A stretch of DNA of 64,000 nucleotides, taken from assembly GCA_019752335.1 (NCBI GenBank), contig JAIEMJ010000030.1:150597-214596 (forward strand), written 5' to 3'. How positions within the stretch are numbered: the first letter of the stretch is position 1; the number at the start of each line of letters is the position of its first letter. The translations under genes and the position numbers were made by a program. This DNA comes from Bryobacteraceae bacterium. Lineage in GTDB: Bacteria > Acidobacteriota > Terriglobia > Bryobacterales > Bryobacteraceae. The notes beneath the pieces are model-generated. The model was not told the DNA's origin. It did no database searches and worked only from the letters and a program-made list of their open reading frames with translations. Shown here piece after piece: positions 18,261 through 26,907 of this stretch.

Positions 18261-19161
18261 GGTCAGCAAAACACCCATCCTGGACCTGCGCCTGCTCGAG
18301 TACTTCTGCGCCGTAGCGCGCACCCGTAGCTTCACCCGCGCCGCCGAAGAACTGGGCGTGGCGCAGCCCTCCTTATCGGAGCAGATCAAGAAGCTCGAAG
18401 GCTCGCTCGGCGCGCCGCTCTTTGAGCGGCTCAGCCGCCGCATCGAACTCACCCCGGTCGGCGAGGCCCTATTGCCCAAGGCGCGCGCCTTGCTTGAAGA
18501 GGCCGCGGCCCTCCCGCTGATGCTCGACGCCCTCCGCGAAGGCGTCCGCGGCGACCTGCGCGTCGGCGCGATTCCCACCATGCTGCCCTATTTCCTGGCG
18601 CCCAAGCTCCGCCAGTTTGTCGACGCCCACCCCGACGTCAACGTCCATCTGCGCGAAGCCACCACGCCCGAGTTGATCGAGCAGATTCAGGACGGCGTGC
18701 TCGACATCGCCATACTCAGCGTTCCCGTGGAAGGGCAAGGGCTGGTGATGAGCGAACTCTTCCGCGAGCCGTTGTCGCTGGCCGTTCCCGACGATCATCC
18801 GCTCGCCAGCCTGGCGAGCGTGGACCTGCGCCAGATCTCCACCGAACGCCTGCTGGTGTTGAAGGAAGGCCATTGCCTGCGCGATGAGACGCTCACCGTG
18901 TGCCAGCGCGCGCGCGTGAAGTTCGCCGGACAATTCGAGGCCGACCAGTTCGCGAGTATCTTCGAATTAATCCGCGCCGGCTTTGGTGTCAGTATCGTGC
19001 CGGAGATGGCGCGCCTCTCGGCCCTAGGCTGCCGCCTGATTCCGCTCGATCAACGCGCCAGCCGGAAGGTGGGCTTTATCCGGCTGGAGCGGCACTATGT
19101 TTCGAAGCCCATCGCCGCCTTTATCGCTTTCTTGCGCGAGGTCGCGAAGAGCTATAAGTGA
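18259..19161 (+). CDS. oxyR: LysR-family regulator, OxyR-like
   Basis: A 300-residue LysR-type transcription factor. The N-terminal winged HTH (residues 10-69) reads 'FTRAAEELGVAQPSLSEQIKKLE'. The effector domain contains G204-H-C206-L-R-D-x5-C215. This C-x8-C spacing within 'GHCLRD' is the hallmark of OxyR (E. coli C199/C208), the disulfide switch that senses hydrogen peroxide. OxyR activates catalase and peroxidase genes; none is next to it here. The neighbouring gene converges with a 1-bp gap. The symbol rests on the cysteine motif, and a different LysR member with the same motif remains possible. Confidence 0.8.
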   Translation: MVSKTPILDLRLLEYFCAVARTRSFTRAAEELGVAQPSLSEQIKKLEGSLGAPLFERLSRRIELTPVGEALLPKARALLEEAAALPLMLDALREGVRGDLRVGAIPTMLPYFLAPKLRQFVDAHPDVNVHLREATTPELIEQIQDGVLDIAILSVPVEGQGLVMSELFREPLSLAVPDDHPLASLASVDLRQISTERLLVLKEGHCLRDETLTVCQRARVKFAGQFEADQFASIFELIRAGFGVSIVPEMARLSALGCRLIPLDQRASRKVGFIRLERHYVSKPIAAFIAFLREVAKSYK

Positions 19162-19162
19162 T

Positions 19163-19936
19163 TCAGGCGAAGGCCATGGCCGGCACTAACTCGGCAATGG
19201 ATTCCACGACGCGGCCGGGGCGGAACGGATAGTCCCGGAGCGAGTCGCGCGTCGTGGATCCCGTCAAGACCAGGATGCTTTGGAAGCCCAGGTCCGTCGC
19301 GCCTCGAATATCGGTCTCCATGGTGTCCCCGATCATGATTACTTCGTCGGTACTGAGGCCGATGCGCTTGCGGGCGGTGCGCATCATAAAGGGATTCGGC
19401 TTGCCGACGTGATAAGCCTTGCGGCCGGTAGCTGCTTCCAGCAGCGCCGCGATGGCGCCGCAGCCGGGGCGTGGACCAGAGTCAGTCGGGCACCAGGTAT
19501 CGGCGTTGGTGGAGATCAGTCCCGCGCCATTGGCGATCGCGCGGTGGGCGTCCTCCATCATTTCGAAGTTCATCACGCGGCCTTCGCCCACAATGACGTA
19601 GTCAGGATTCCTGCGGCTGGTGGCATAGCCGACGTCACTCAACGCCGTGAGTAACCCGCCTTCGCCAATCACCAGCGCCGTGCCGCCGGGTTTCTGCCGG
19701 TGCACAAATTCCGCGGTCGCCACCGCCGACGTATAAATGTCCTCAACGGCGACATTCATATCGAAAAGGCGTAGTTTGGCAACTACGTCTACCGGCGTGT
19801 AGGCGGAATTATTCGTCAGAAAGAGAAAGGGTGTGTTCGTTTCCTGGAGAAACCGAATAAATTCGGCGGCCCCCGGAATCGGGGCGGACCCGCGATACAC
19901 CACTCCATCCATATCGATTAGATAGCCTTGTTTCAT
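19163..19936 (-). CDS. HAD superfamily IIA phosphatase (NagD-like)
   Basis: A 257-residue cytoplasmic phosphatase of HAD subfamily IIA. Motif I is DMDGVVYRG (residues 8-16, nucleophile Asp8), motif II is 'FLTNNSAY', and motif III/IV is 'KPNPFMMRTA...IMIGDTMETDI' with the acidic GD. Relatives (NagD, AraL, p-nitrophenylphosphatases) dephosphorylate nucleoside monophosphates or small sugar phosphates; the substrate here is open. It converges on the OxyR-like gene with essentially no spacer. Confidence 0.9.
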   Translation of the reverse strand: MKQGYLIDMDGVVYRGSAPIPGAAEFIRFLQETNTPFLFLTNNSAYTPVDVVAKLRLFDMNVAVEDIYTSAVATAEFVHRQKPGGTALVIGEGGLLTALSDVGYATSRRNPDYVIVGEGRVMNFEMMEDAHRAIANGAGLISTNADTWCPTDSGPRPGCGAIAALLEAATGRKAYHVGKPNPFMMRTARKRIGLSTDEVIMIGDTMETDIRGATDLGFQSILVLTGSTTRDSLRDYPFRPGRVVESIAELVPAMAFA

Positions 19937-19993
19937 GGTATTGGACGCAACCTTACTTCTATTGTCGGCGACGGGGATGAACTTATCGTGAAT

Positions 19994-20010
19994 CGAACCA
20001 GCTTGGTTCG
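19994..20010. repeat. Small perfect hairpin in an intergenic gap
   Basis: CGAACCA-GCT-TGGTTCG is a perfect 7-bp stem with a 3-base loop. It is followed on the + strand by CTTTTC and preceded on the opposite strand by AAAAG. The T-run is weak, and the only transcript ending nearby (20060-21313) runs the other way. I therefore record it as an inverted repeat rather than a terminator. Confidence 0.35.
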
Positions 20011-20059
20011 CTTTTCTGGCGGGGAGAGTAAATCTCTACTTACAATTCTACCGCATGTG

Positions 20060-21313
20060 TCAAGGCTGGGTAGCCCAGGGCTGCGCTTTTAATGTTTCGC
20101 GAATGTTACGGCGATCTTCGATGGTGAGGCGTGCGTACTTCGTTTCGCGGCTATCGAGGATCTGCCGGATGCGGCGATCGATGCGCAGCAGCGCCTCCGG
20201 CGGCAAGGCGCGGAAGGCTTCACTTTCCACTAAGTAACTGACAGGAATACGAAACAAGCGGGTGCGCAAATCGAATTCCCGCAGGCGTCCGCGGGCGGCA
20301 AACTGCGCCGAAAAGTTACTCGCCCCCTGAATGGGCGCCGTCAAAGGCGCTTCGTCGACGAAGAGCAAATAGTCGACTAATTCCTCGGCAGCCGAACGAA
20401 TGCGCCGCTCCGTGCTCTCGCTCACCGTATCCGCGGGTTCCTTCAGCAACCGGTTCATCAGCGTCTGCGAATGTAAAGCCATGCGCGTCTCAAAGCCTAC
20501 GCGTGTAATCAGATTCGTCATATGCGACTGATGCTCCAGCACCAGCAACGCCACAATGTCCGACGTGGGGGCCAGGAACGCGCCCGTATCGAAACGCGAT
20601 TTCAAGCTCGTGACGTTCTGGGTATCTTCGGTATCGAGGGCCGTGGGGCGCTCGCGGTCGCGCGCGAAAGCGTTGCCCATGTGCCGCTGATCCCCGTGCT
20701 TCCCCGTCACATACCAGCCGCCCCAACGCTCCTTGAGCGGACTGCGATGATCCGTGACGAAGCCACCGGCTTGAAAGAGCGGCATGCCGCTGGGTTCCGG
20801 GTACACCGAGCGGACCACCAGCCCCGGCACGCCCAGCGTCGCGCCGGTGGCATGACATTGCAGGCAATCGTCGCGGCGTTTGAAACGGGGCTTCGCCGTG
20901 GGCACTTGGTCGAGGGTGTAAAAGATCACCCCCTGGCGCGGATCCTGCGCGGCGATTTCTACGACTTCGCCGGTCGGCACCCAACCCACGGAGACGCTGT
21001 CGTTGAAGTAGATGGCGCGTGGATTGCGCGGGCTAATCCGCGGCGCTTGCAAGCTCGTCTTGGTGAAGACCACCGTCTGTGAAGCTCGCGGCACCTGCAA
21101 GGCGTCGAGCACCGCGGGCAGGTAGCCCCACTCGGAGTCGAAGCGCAGCGTCGTCTCGCCACGATCGAGCCGCTGCTGTAAGAGCCAAGCCGCGTCACGC
21201 ACGGGCGTGCGTTCATACTGAATCGCTTCGTGGTCCAGCGGCAACACGTAGGAGCCGCTGAGACCGGCAAGTAGTACTCCCACCGCGACCCAAAGTAGAC
21301 TCAAACGGGACAT
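20060..21313 (-). CDS. Exported single-haem CxxCH protein of unknown function
   Basis: A 417-residue protein with an N-terminal signal or anchor segment (MSRLSLLWVAVGVLLAGLSG) and one haem-c attachment motif, CLQCH, near residues 150-154. Other features are 'NPRAIYFNDSVSVGWVPTGEVVEIAAQDP' before the haem site and a C-terminal helical region. I recognise the general type (large secreted CxxCH proteins common in Acidobacteriota and Planctomycetota) but no defined family. The ATG at 21313 overlaps the end of the Rrf2 regulator gene by 13 bp (a TTG at 21331 is also possible), which ties it to redox or iron-sulfur/NO-type control. Confidence 0.78.
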   Translation of the reverse strand: MSRLSLLWVAVGVLLAGLSGSYVLPLDHEAIQYERTPVRDAAWLLQQRLDRGETTLRFDSEWGYLPAVLDALQVPRASQTVVFTKTSLQAPRISPRNPRAIYFNDSVSVGWVPTGEVVEIAAQDPRQGVIFYTLDQVPTAKPRFKRRDDCLQCHATGATLGVPGLVVRSVYPEPSGMPLFQAGGFVTDHRSPLKERWGGWYVTGKHGDQRHMGNAFARDRERPTALDTEDTQNVTSLKSRFDTGAFLAPTSDIVALLVLEHQSHMTNLITRVGFETRMALHSQTLMNRLLKEPADTVSESTERRIRSAAEELVDYLLFVDEAPLTAPIQGASNFSAQFAARGRLREFDLRTRLFRIPVSYLVESEAFRALPPEALLRIDRRIRQILDSRETKYARLTIEDRRNIRETLKAQPWATQP

Positions 21314-21741
21314 GCCGCGTCCTCCAAACACAAGGGCCGTTGCGCCACCGGTCCCTCTAAAAGCTGCGCCAGGTTGGTGGTGGCGAAGGCGCGTTCGGTG
21401 CTCGCCAGTGCGTCATCCATCTTGCGATGGAGCGGACAAAGTTGCTCGCCATGCAAATCCAAAGGACAGGTGCGAATGCGGCGGATGGGGTCCACGGCGT
21501 TCACAATTTCGAGAATGTGGATCTCGTCGGGCCCGCGCATCAGCAGATGCCCGCCGCGCTTGCCACGCTGCGAAGCGACGAGTCCAGCGCGCGCCAGGGA
21601 CTGGAGCACCTTAATGAGATAGTCCGGAGGGACGCGCGAAGCGGTGGCGATGGCTTGCGTGGTTAATGGCAGCTGCGGCTTCGCCGCCAGCACCACCATG
21701 GCTCGTAAGGCATACTCGACCGTTTGGGAGAACACGACCAC
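21301..21741 (-). CDS. Rrf2-family transcriptional regulator
   Basis: A 146-residue Rrf2-type winged-helix regulator: 'FSQTVEYALRAMVVLA' at the N-terminus, the recognition-helix region 'RVPPDYLIKVLQSLARAGLVASQRGKRGG', and a dimerisation helix. In the loop where IscR/NsrR bind an Fe-S cluster it has C92 and C102, with two further Cys at 138 and 144. The spacing differs from the C-x5-C-x5-C of IscR and NsrR, so cluster binding is plausible but unproven. The start is a GTG at 21741, with a second GTG at 21735 that would give the common family N-terminus MFSQTVEY. A dyad lies just upstream. Confidence 0.87.
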   Translation of the reverse strand: MVVFSQTVEYALRAMVVLAAKPQLPLTTQAIATASRVPPDYLIKVLQSLARAGLVASQRGKRGGHLLMRGPDEIHILEIVNAVDPIRRIRTCPLDLHGEQLCPLHRKMDDALASTERAFATTNLAQLLEGPVAQRPLCLEDAACPV

Positions 21742-21752
21742 AGCTTACTATA

Positions 21753-21772
21753 TGTGGATACGATTGTCCACA
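21753..21772. promoter_or_regulatory. Dyad at the Rrf2 promoter, probable operator
   Basis: TGTGGA-N8-TCCACA is a perfect 6-bp dyad in a 20-bp site, 11 bp upstream of the Rrf2 GTG start and overlapping a TATAGT-like -10 box on the minus strand. Rrf2 proteins commonly repress their own operons by binding dyads of this size over the promoter. The exact sequence matches no consensus I know. Confidence 0.5.
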
Positions 21773-21995
21773 ATTATCGTAGGCGGTACGAAACGAACCG
21801 GGAAGTAGTTGATTCTATTTGCCCGGGCTCTCTGCACCCGAGCGAGATGGTAGTGAATCGTGGTTGATTGCATTGGCCCCCGCTGCCTGGAAAATCGGCA
21901 CGCTTGGTGTGGGCGCTACCGTATGGTGCAAGAATAGCAGGCGAAAAAAAAGGGCTTTGGGCTAAGTGATTGACCCGACAAAGCGAAACCGCTGT

Positions 21996-22060
21996 GAACT
22001 GGGCACCGCCTTGGGGCGGCAACGGAGGATGAAACCAGACGAGAGCGACTACCACTGAGA
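21996..22060 (+). repeat. Dispersed repeat, copy A (partial)
   Basis: GAACTGGGCACCGCC plus GGGGCGGCAACGG matches copy C at 24074-24101 (GAACTGCGCACCGCC plus GGGGCGGCAGCGG) apart from scattered substitutions and a 2-bp indel. Similarity fades after about 60 bp. It may be the end of an eroded mobile or palindromic element. Confidence 0.5.
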
Positions 22061-22163
22061 GCGAGCCACTTACTCTCTCCCTGAACCACAGCGTTAAACC
22101 ATTGGTTCTTAATGACCCCCTTATTACGTTCGGGGCTTGTTTCGACTAACCCACGTAGTTTCG

Positions 22164-22262
22164 AAAGAACTCGGCACCGCCGGTGGGAACTGGGCGACCC
22201 GTTCGTCAGATAGACCGCTACGGAGAACCGCCCGGTCACTATCGTTTCCGGCTGGCTGGCAT
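22164..22262 (+). repeat. Dispersed repeat, copy B
   Basis: The copy begins AAGAACTCGGCACCGCCGG and ends in CCCGGTCACTATCGTTTCC followed by GGCTGGCTGG. Copy C has the same two ends, but its internal distance is 24 bp longer (about 90 versus 66 bp between the head and the CCCGGTCAC block). It lies directly upstream of the carboxylesterase. Confidence 0.55.
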
Positions 22263-22314
22263 GGCGGGAACGGACCCGGAGGTCCGTCCTACGCTGGTGC
22301 GATAGCCTGGGTTG

Positions 22315-23943
22315 GTGAACGCACCGAGGCTGTACGGCGTCGCACTCATGCTCTTGGCCGGGAGCCCACAGTTCGGGAAGACACCACTCAGGGTGACGGT
22401 GGACTCGGGAACTCTCGAAGGTCTGGAGGAGGATCGGACCGCCGTTTTTCTGGGGATTCCCTTTGCCGCTCCGCCCGTGGGGCAGCGCCGTTGGCGGCCG
22501 CCGGAGCCGCCGGCGCAATGGCATGGAGTGAGGTCGGCAACGGCATTCGAGGCAGTGTGTCCGCAGGCTGAAGGGGATCTGCCTGGGCTTCGGGCCCGCT
22601 TTGCGGAACTGGCGCCCGCTTTTCCTTACTACGCCAATCTCCGCATGGATGAAGACTGCTTGTCATTGAGTATCTGGACGAGGAACATCGGCCGGAAAGC
22701 GGCTCCGGTGATGGTGTGGATTCACGGCGGCAGTAACATCGGCGGGACCGCCGCATATCCTCCGTTTGGCCCGTTGCTGGCGGCCAAGGGAATCGTGCTG
22801 GTGAGCCTCAACTATCGCCTGGGCGCGTTAGGATTCATGGCGCACCCCGAACTGACCAGCGAGTCGCCGCAGCGTAGCTCGGGGAACTACGGCCTGCTGG
22901 ACCAAATTGCCGCGCTCCGTTGGATACGGCGCAACATCGCCAAATTTGGCGGCGATGCGGGAAACGTGACGGTGTTCGGTGAGTCGGCTGGTGGAGTGAT
23001 GGTCTGCTATCTGATGGCATCACCGTTGGCCCAAGGGCTATTTCACCGGGCCATTCTGCAAAGCTGCACGTGCCGCGACTACATCTCGCCCGAACTCCAA
23101 CGGCCGATTCATTCGTACGCGGGGAAAGGAACGGCGGAAGAGGCGGGGATTCGCCTGGCAGGGATATTGGGGGCGGCAAGAATCGAGGACTTACGTGCGC
23201 GTCCGGCGGCGGAGATCGTCCGTGCCTCCGAGCAGGACCCGGCGATTCTCCCCTATCTCTACGCGGGCGGCACCGTGGACGGCTGGGTGCTTCCGGAGCA
23301 ACCCGCGATCACATTCGCGGCGGGCCGTCAGGCGAAGGTGCCCGTGCTGCTGGGTAGCAACGCGGACGAAGGAACCGTGACGCTGGGCGCCTTGGGCGGT
23401 GAGACAGTCGCCCATTACCGGGCATGGCTGAAAACGCAGTTTGACGATTACGCCGGCGAGGTTTTTGAGGCTTACCCGGCCGCCGGGAACCGCGACGTTC
23501 GCCCGGCGTACCTGGCTCTGACAGCAGACTACCAACGAGCGCAGACCGTCCGCTCTGTAGCGGCGGACATGGTGCGGGCGGGCCAGCGCGCCTACCTGTA
23601 CTACCTCAACTACCCGGCCAAAGGCGGGTACGCGCGCGAGGGGTTGGGGACCTTTCACGGCATGGATCTCTCCTTCATGGGCGGGGGCTTTTTCCGAAAG
23701 AGCCGCTGGGGAGAGCCAGATGCCGAAGACCGGAAGTTAGTAGCGATCATGACCGGATACTGGACCACGTTCGCGGCCAGCGGCAATCCCAATCGGAGTC
23801 CCCTGCCGCAGTGGGAGGCATACGATCCTCGCATCGACCGCGCCTGGCAACTGGGCAAGGAGATGAAGATGGTACCGGTGCCTCGCGTGGAGCGATTCTC
23901 CGTGTTCGAACGAATCATCAAGGCCCGCCTGGCGCGACGCTGA
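22315..23943 (+). CDS. Type-B carboxylesterase, exported
   Basis: A carboxylesterase/lipase family enzyme of about 542 residues in the alpha/beta-hydrolase fold. It shows the family hallmarks 'EDCLSLSIW' near residue 115, the oxyanion-hole region 'VMVWIHGGSNIGG', and the nucleophile elbow 'FGESAGG' near residue 223. It hydrolyses esters, probably outside the cytoplasm, since the N-terminus 'LYGVALMLLAGS' looks like a leader. The start is uncertain: GTG at 22315 preserves the leader, while TTG 22312 and ATG 22348 are alternatives. It is bracketed by diverged repeats and may be an acquired cassette. Confidence 0.87.
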   Translation: MNAPRLYGVALMLLAGSPQFGKTPLRVTVDSGTLEGLEEDRTAVFLGIPFAAPPVGQRRWRPPEPPAQWHGVRSATAFEAVCPQAEGDLPGLRARFAELAPAFPYYANLRMDEDCLSLSIWTRNIGRKAAPVMVWIHGGSNIGGTAAYPPFGPLLAAKGIVLVSLNYRLGALGFMAHPELTSESPQRSSGNYGLLDQIAALRWIRRNIAKFGGDAGNVTVFGESAGGVMVCYLMASPLAQGLFHRAILQSCTCRDYISPELQRPIHSYAGKGTAEEAGIRLAGILGAARIEDLRARPAAEIVRASEQDPAILPYLYAGGTVDGWVLPEQPAITFAAGRQAKVPVLLGSNADEGTVTLGALGGETVAHYRAWLKTQFDDYAGEVFEAYPAAGNRDVRPAYLALTADYQRAQTVRSVAADMVRAGQRAYLYYLNYPAKGGYAREGLGTFHGMDLSFMGGGFFRKSRWGEPDAEDRKLVAIMTGYWTTFAASGNPNRSPLPQWEAYDPRIDRAWQLGKEMKMVPVPRVERFSVFERIIKARLARR

Positions 23944-24307
23944 CCCGGGGGACTCGACGGTTCGGGCCGCGGGCCATTACGCTCCGAAAACAATGGTGAG
24001 ATCGAGTTCGCCGTCCTAGCCTCGATTTGACCGCCGCTGAGAACGATCCGCTTGCTTCATGCCGTATTCTTAAGAACTGCGCACCGCCGGGGCGGCAGCG
24101 GCTGACGATACTAGGCGAGATCGGCGTTTGCCCCGGTCCGATAAACCGCCGCCGAGAATCACCCGGTCACTATCGTTCCCGGCTGGTTGGGATGTGAATA
24201 GTGGCAAGTCAGCATGCTTATTTTTCCTAGCCCACTTGATATCAACGGCGTGGCTTTGGAGTAATTTCGATGGGGCTTCAAGCCGACTGACGACTGCTCC
24301 GCCACGA
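23944..24307. other. 360-bp convergent intergenic region
   Basis: The region lies between the convergent esterase and amidohydrolase genes. No gene is visible. It holds copy C of the dispersed repeat (24072-24192). No clear rho-independent terminator was found, and base composition drops relative to the flanking genes after about 24200. Confidence 0.5.
24072..24192 (+). repeat. Dispersed repeat, copy C
   Basis: The copy begins AAGAACTGCGCACCGCCGG and includes GGGGCGGCAGCGG (shared with copy A) and CCCGGTCACTATCGTTCCC with GGCTGGTTGG (shared with copy B). It is the longest of the three copies, is in direct orientation to both, and lies downstream of the carboxylesterase. Confidence 0.55.
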
Positions 24308-25510
24308 TCAGACCGGGCTTGCTTGATAGATGATTCGACCATCGCGAATTGTGTACCGAATCGCGCCGAGTGCCCGGATATTGACCGTGGGATCGCCATC
24401 CACTACCACGAGATCTCCCAAATAGCCGCTCGCAATCCTGCCGAGCCTACTCGCTTCACCGAAGCGTTCCGCGGGCGCCGTAGTGAGCGAGGCGAGAACC
24501 TGCCGGAAATTCATACCAGCCCGTGACATTAGTTCATACTCTTCCGAAGGATCGTACTCCACGGCGCCCAGGTCGTTCCCGAAAAGAATGACCCCGCCCG
24601 CCTTGGCCCAGGATCTGACTTGAGCTAGCGCTTCTTGTAAGGCCTGCTCTTGTACAGAGACGCGACCGTGCCGCATCGCATATCTCCAAAGCGTTAGTGT
24701 GGGGGTGATCGCGATTCGCTTCTCTAACAGGGCGGGCACGACGGAGGCATCCCAAGCAGAAAATGGCGTCGAGTGAGCGAGCACGTCCACTCCAACGCGG
24801 GCTGCTGCCAAGACGTCCGCGCGAGTGCTGGGATGAACGAAGACCGGTTTCCCGTGACGGTGCGCCTCTTCCACTGCTGCAAGAATTGCTCCTTCGGAAA
24901 TTGGGCGCTGAAGATGAACTTTGATTCCGTCGTTGCGCGAACCCAGAATTGCGCGGGCCGCCGCGGCGGCCTGCCCGGCGGTGACTACTTCATGATTGAC
25001 AGAAACCATGTTCCCTAGCATCCGAAGCATGTCCGGCGATGGAACCGCGCCGGGTGCGACAATTGGCTCGCCTGTGGTTCGAATCCGGGGACCGCGTAAA
25101 TTGCCTTGTTCGATGCGGTCACGAAGGCTCCTAGTGTTGTCTCCGGTTGAAGCTATATCGAACACGCTAGTGAAACCATATCGGGAAGTCATTGCCTCGA
25201 CCTGCCGCTCAAGCTCTTGGGCTGGGACCAAGGCCGAGTTCTCCCATTTGCGTTCAAAAAAGTGCACATGGCTGTTCCAGAACCCCGCCAGGATGGTTTG
25301 CCCCGAACAATCGAGCACCTGTGCCCCGCGAGGCACTCGAAGGCGCGCGCCGATTGCCGAAATGCGCCCGTTCTCGATGACCACGGTCCCCTGACGGATC
25401 GGTTCCTCTTTAGGACTTGTCCAGATGGTTCCGCCCTTCAGCACCAATGTCTGAGCCGTCGCGTTTAGCGCGAACACGAAAAAGAGAGAAAACCGCCAGA
25501 TTTTGAGCAT
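24308..25510 (-). CDS. Secreted amidohydrolase family protein
   Basis: A metal-dependent amidohydrolase of 400 residues. The leader is MLKIWRFSLFFVFALNATAQ (ATG at 25510; a TTG lies six codons further out). The N-terminal composite domain 'LVLKGGTIWTSPKEEPIRQGTVVIENGRISAIG' precedes metal-binding N-S-H-V-H, and the C-terminal 'ASGYLGDLVVVDGDPTVNI' is typical of the imidazolonepropionase/prolidase-like branch. It probably hydrolyses an amide or cyclic amide outside the cytoplasm. Its codon use looks less GC-biased than its neighbours, so acquisition is possible. Confidence 0.87.
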   Translation of the reverse strand: MLKIWRFSLFFVFALNATAQTLVLKGGTIWTSPKEEPIRQGTVVIENGRISAIGARLRVPRGAQVLDCSGQTILAGFWNSHVHFFERKWENSALVPAQELERQVEAMTSRYGFTSVFDIASTGDNTRSLRDRIEQGNLRGPRIRTTGEPIVAPGAVPSPDMLRMLGNMVSVNHEVVTAGQAAAAARAILGSRNDGIKVHLQRPISEGAILAAVEEAHRHGKPVFVHPSTRADVLAAARVGVDVLAHSTPFSAWDASVVPALLEKRIAITPTLTLWRYAMRHGRVSVQEQALQEALAQVRSWAKAGGVILFGNDLGAVEYDPSEEYELMSRAGMNFRQVLASLTTAPAERFGEASRLGRIASGYLGDLVVVDGDPTVNIRALGAIRYTIRDGRIIYQASPV

Positions 25511-25667
25511 ACACGTCGAGTTTCGCAAATCGCGCCACGCTGCGCATGGCTCGTGAACGGCTTCTCATTCGTATCGCGATGTCGCTATTCAATCGGGACC
25601 CGGCTCAGCGCCGCACTAGCCCCCGCCCCTCTCGTTGGGACCTACTCTCAATGCTGTTGGGGCCGCC

Positions 25668-26882
25668 CTACTGGACTGACTTCGAATTGCGCTCCGTCGC
25701 CAGGAATAGCGCCATGGCGCCGCCGCGAGGATCGATGCCGTAGATGGCGGCGCGCCCGAGGTAGTCCTCAAGCGTTTTCTGCTTCCCCGTGCTCTCGCAG
25801 ACATCGAGCAGCGTTCCGTCGCTCGCCGTACGCGCGTTTATGGCTTCCCAGGCGCGATCCGCGGCGCGGGTGTACCGTAGGCCCTTGAGCCAGCCCTCCC
25901 GGATGCCGATCCGGATGGCGACGCCCAACATGGCCGTGGCGGAGAACTCTTCGTAGGCCGTTGGATGGTCAATCACTTGGCGCCACAGGCCGTCGCGGGT
26001 TTGATAGGGCAACAGCGCGTTGATCAAGGCGGTGAAGGCGGCGATCGGGCGCGCACGGTCCGGTGCGGGCAGCGCGGGAATCATCAGCGCGAGCCCGAGG
26101 GCCGGGAAGGCGTTGCCGCGACCCCAGGCGGCTTCGTTCAGCGGCGAGTGCCGGTAGAGGCCGTCCTTCCGTAGGCAGAGCTTCTCCATAAACGTGAGAT
26201 GGGCGAGGGCCGCTTCTGCGCGGCCGGCGCTTGCGAGTAATGGGCAGCCCATGAAGACCGAGTCACTCATTTCGTTGTGCAGGCTTTGCTCGGTGATGGC
26301 GAGATCGGCGGCGGCGCGGACGCGCTCCGTATGGCCCAGCGCGGCGAAGAGCAGGTGGCCGGAGAAGTGGCTCGCTGTATGTTTGGCTAGCGAGTCCTTT
26401 GTGCCGTTCAGGTAGGGCGCTACTAAAGCGCTCACGTCTTCGCCCAGCCGTTGGCGTCCCCAGACGGCGAAGGCCGGAATGTAGGCGACGTCGTTCAGCT
26501 CGCGTCCGTAGACCTTGGCCAACTCGGCCGCCAACTGCGCGGGCGTCCGGCGCAAACGCCGTGCGCGTTCGAGCGACATCGGCGACGGCTCAATGCGCTT
26601 GGGCAACTTCGTCACCACCGGCACTTGCCCTTGCAAAGCGACCGCGAGCGCAGGCATGGGCACCGCGGTCAATACGACATCTGGCGCAAAGCCAGCAATC
26701 CCACGCCAGACCTGATGGGCGACGGCGTTCTCGCGATAAGCAACGCCTGTGGGCGGGAACTGCGCATCCGTCCCGGGCAAGGCCAGCACCTCGACGCCAC
26801 GGGGCGCCTTCACCGGGCCGATGGTGACCACGCGCGGCGCGGCGTTGAGCGAGAGAGCGAGCAGGCAGAGTAGGTAACGCAA
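25668..26882 (-). CDS. Glycoside hydrolase family 88/105-like protein
   Basis: A 404-residue protein whose C-terminal ~270 residues have the six-hairpin (alpha/alpha)6 features of unsaturated glucuronyl/rhamnogalacturonyl hydrolases: 'HNEMSDSVFMGCPLLA' with the conserved Asp, 'LNEAAWGRGNAFPALGLAL', and 'GLWRQVIDHPTAYEEFSATAM'. The family cleaves unsaturated uronic acids from pectin or glycosaminoglycan fragments. I start it at a TTG (26882) because this gives the leader MRYLLCLLALSLNAAP; the frame further upstream runs into the divergent DUF1592 gene. The first ~110 residues match nothing I recognise. Confidence 0.75.
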   Translation of the reverse strand: MRYLLCLLALSLNAAPRVVTIGPVKAPRGVEVLALPGTDAQFPPTGVAYRENAVAHQVWRGIAGFAPDVVLTAVPMPALAVALQGQVPVVTKLPKRIEPSPMSLERARRLRRTPAQLAAELAKVYGRELNDVAYIPAFAVWGRQRLGEDVSALVAPYLNGTKDSLAKHTASHFSGHLLFAALGHTERVRAAADLAITEQSLHNEMSDSVFMGCPLLASAGRAEAALAHLTFMEKLCLRKDGLYRHSPLNEAAWGRGNAFPALGLALMIPALPAPDRARPIAAFTALINALLPYQTRDGLWRQVIDHPTAYEEFSATAMLGVAIRIGIREGWLKGLRYTRAADRAWEAINARTASDGTLLDVCESTGKQKTLEDYLGRAAIYGIDPRGGAMALFLATERNSKSVQ

Positions 26883-26907
26883 GCTCCCATCGTAATAAAC
26901 TGAAGCG

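Larger units (their letters stand above)
21773..22314. other. 540-bp non-coding region with diverged repeats
   Basis: No convincing gene is present. The region contains two partial copies of a dispersed sequence. Copy A (about 21996-22060) starts GAACTGGGCACCGCC and continues with GGGGCGGCAACGG. Copy B (about 22164-22262) starts AAGAACTCGGCACCGCC and ends with CCCGGTCACTATCGTTTCC. A third copy lies beyond the esterase at 24072-24192. A near-palindrome, TTAAACCATTGGTTCTTAA, is at 22094-22112. Confidence 0.5.

Noticed and set aside
19994-20010. Hairpin considered as terminator
   Set aside because: The T-run is on the wrong side for the only transcript that could end there. It is kept only as an inverted repeat.
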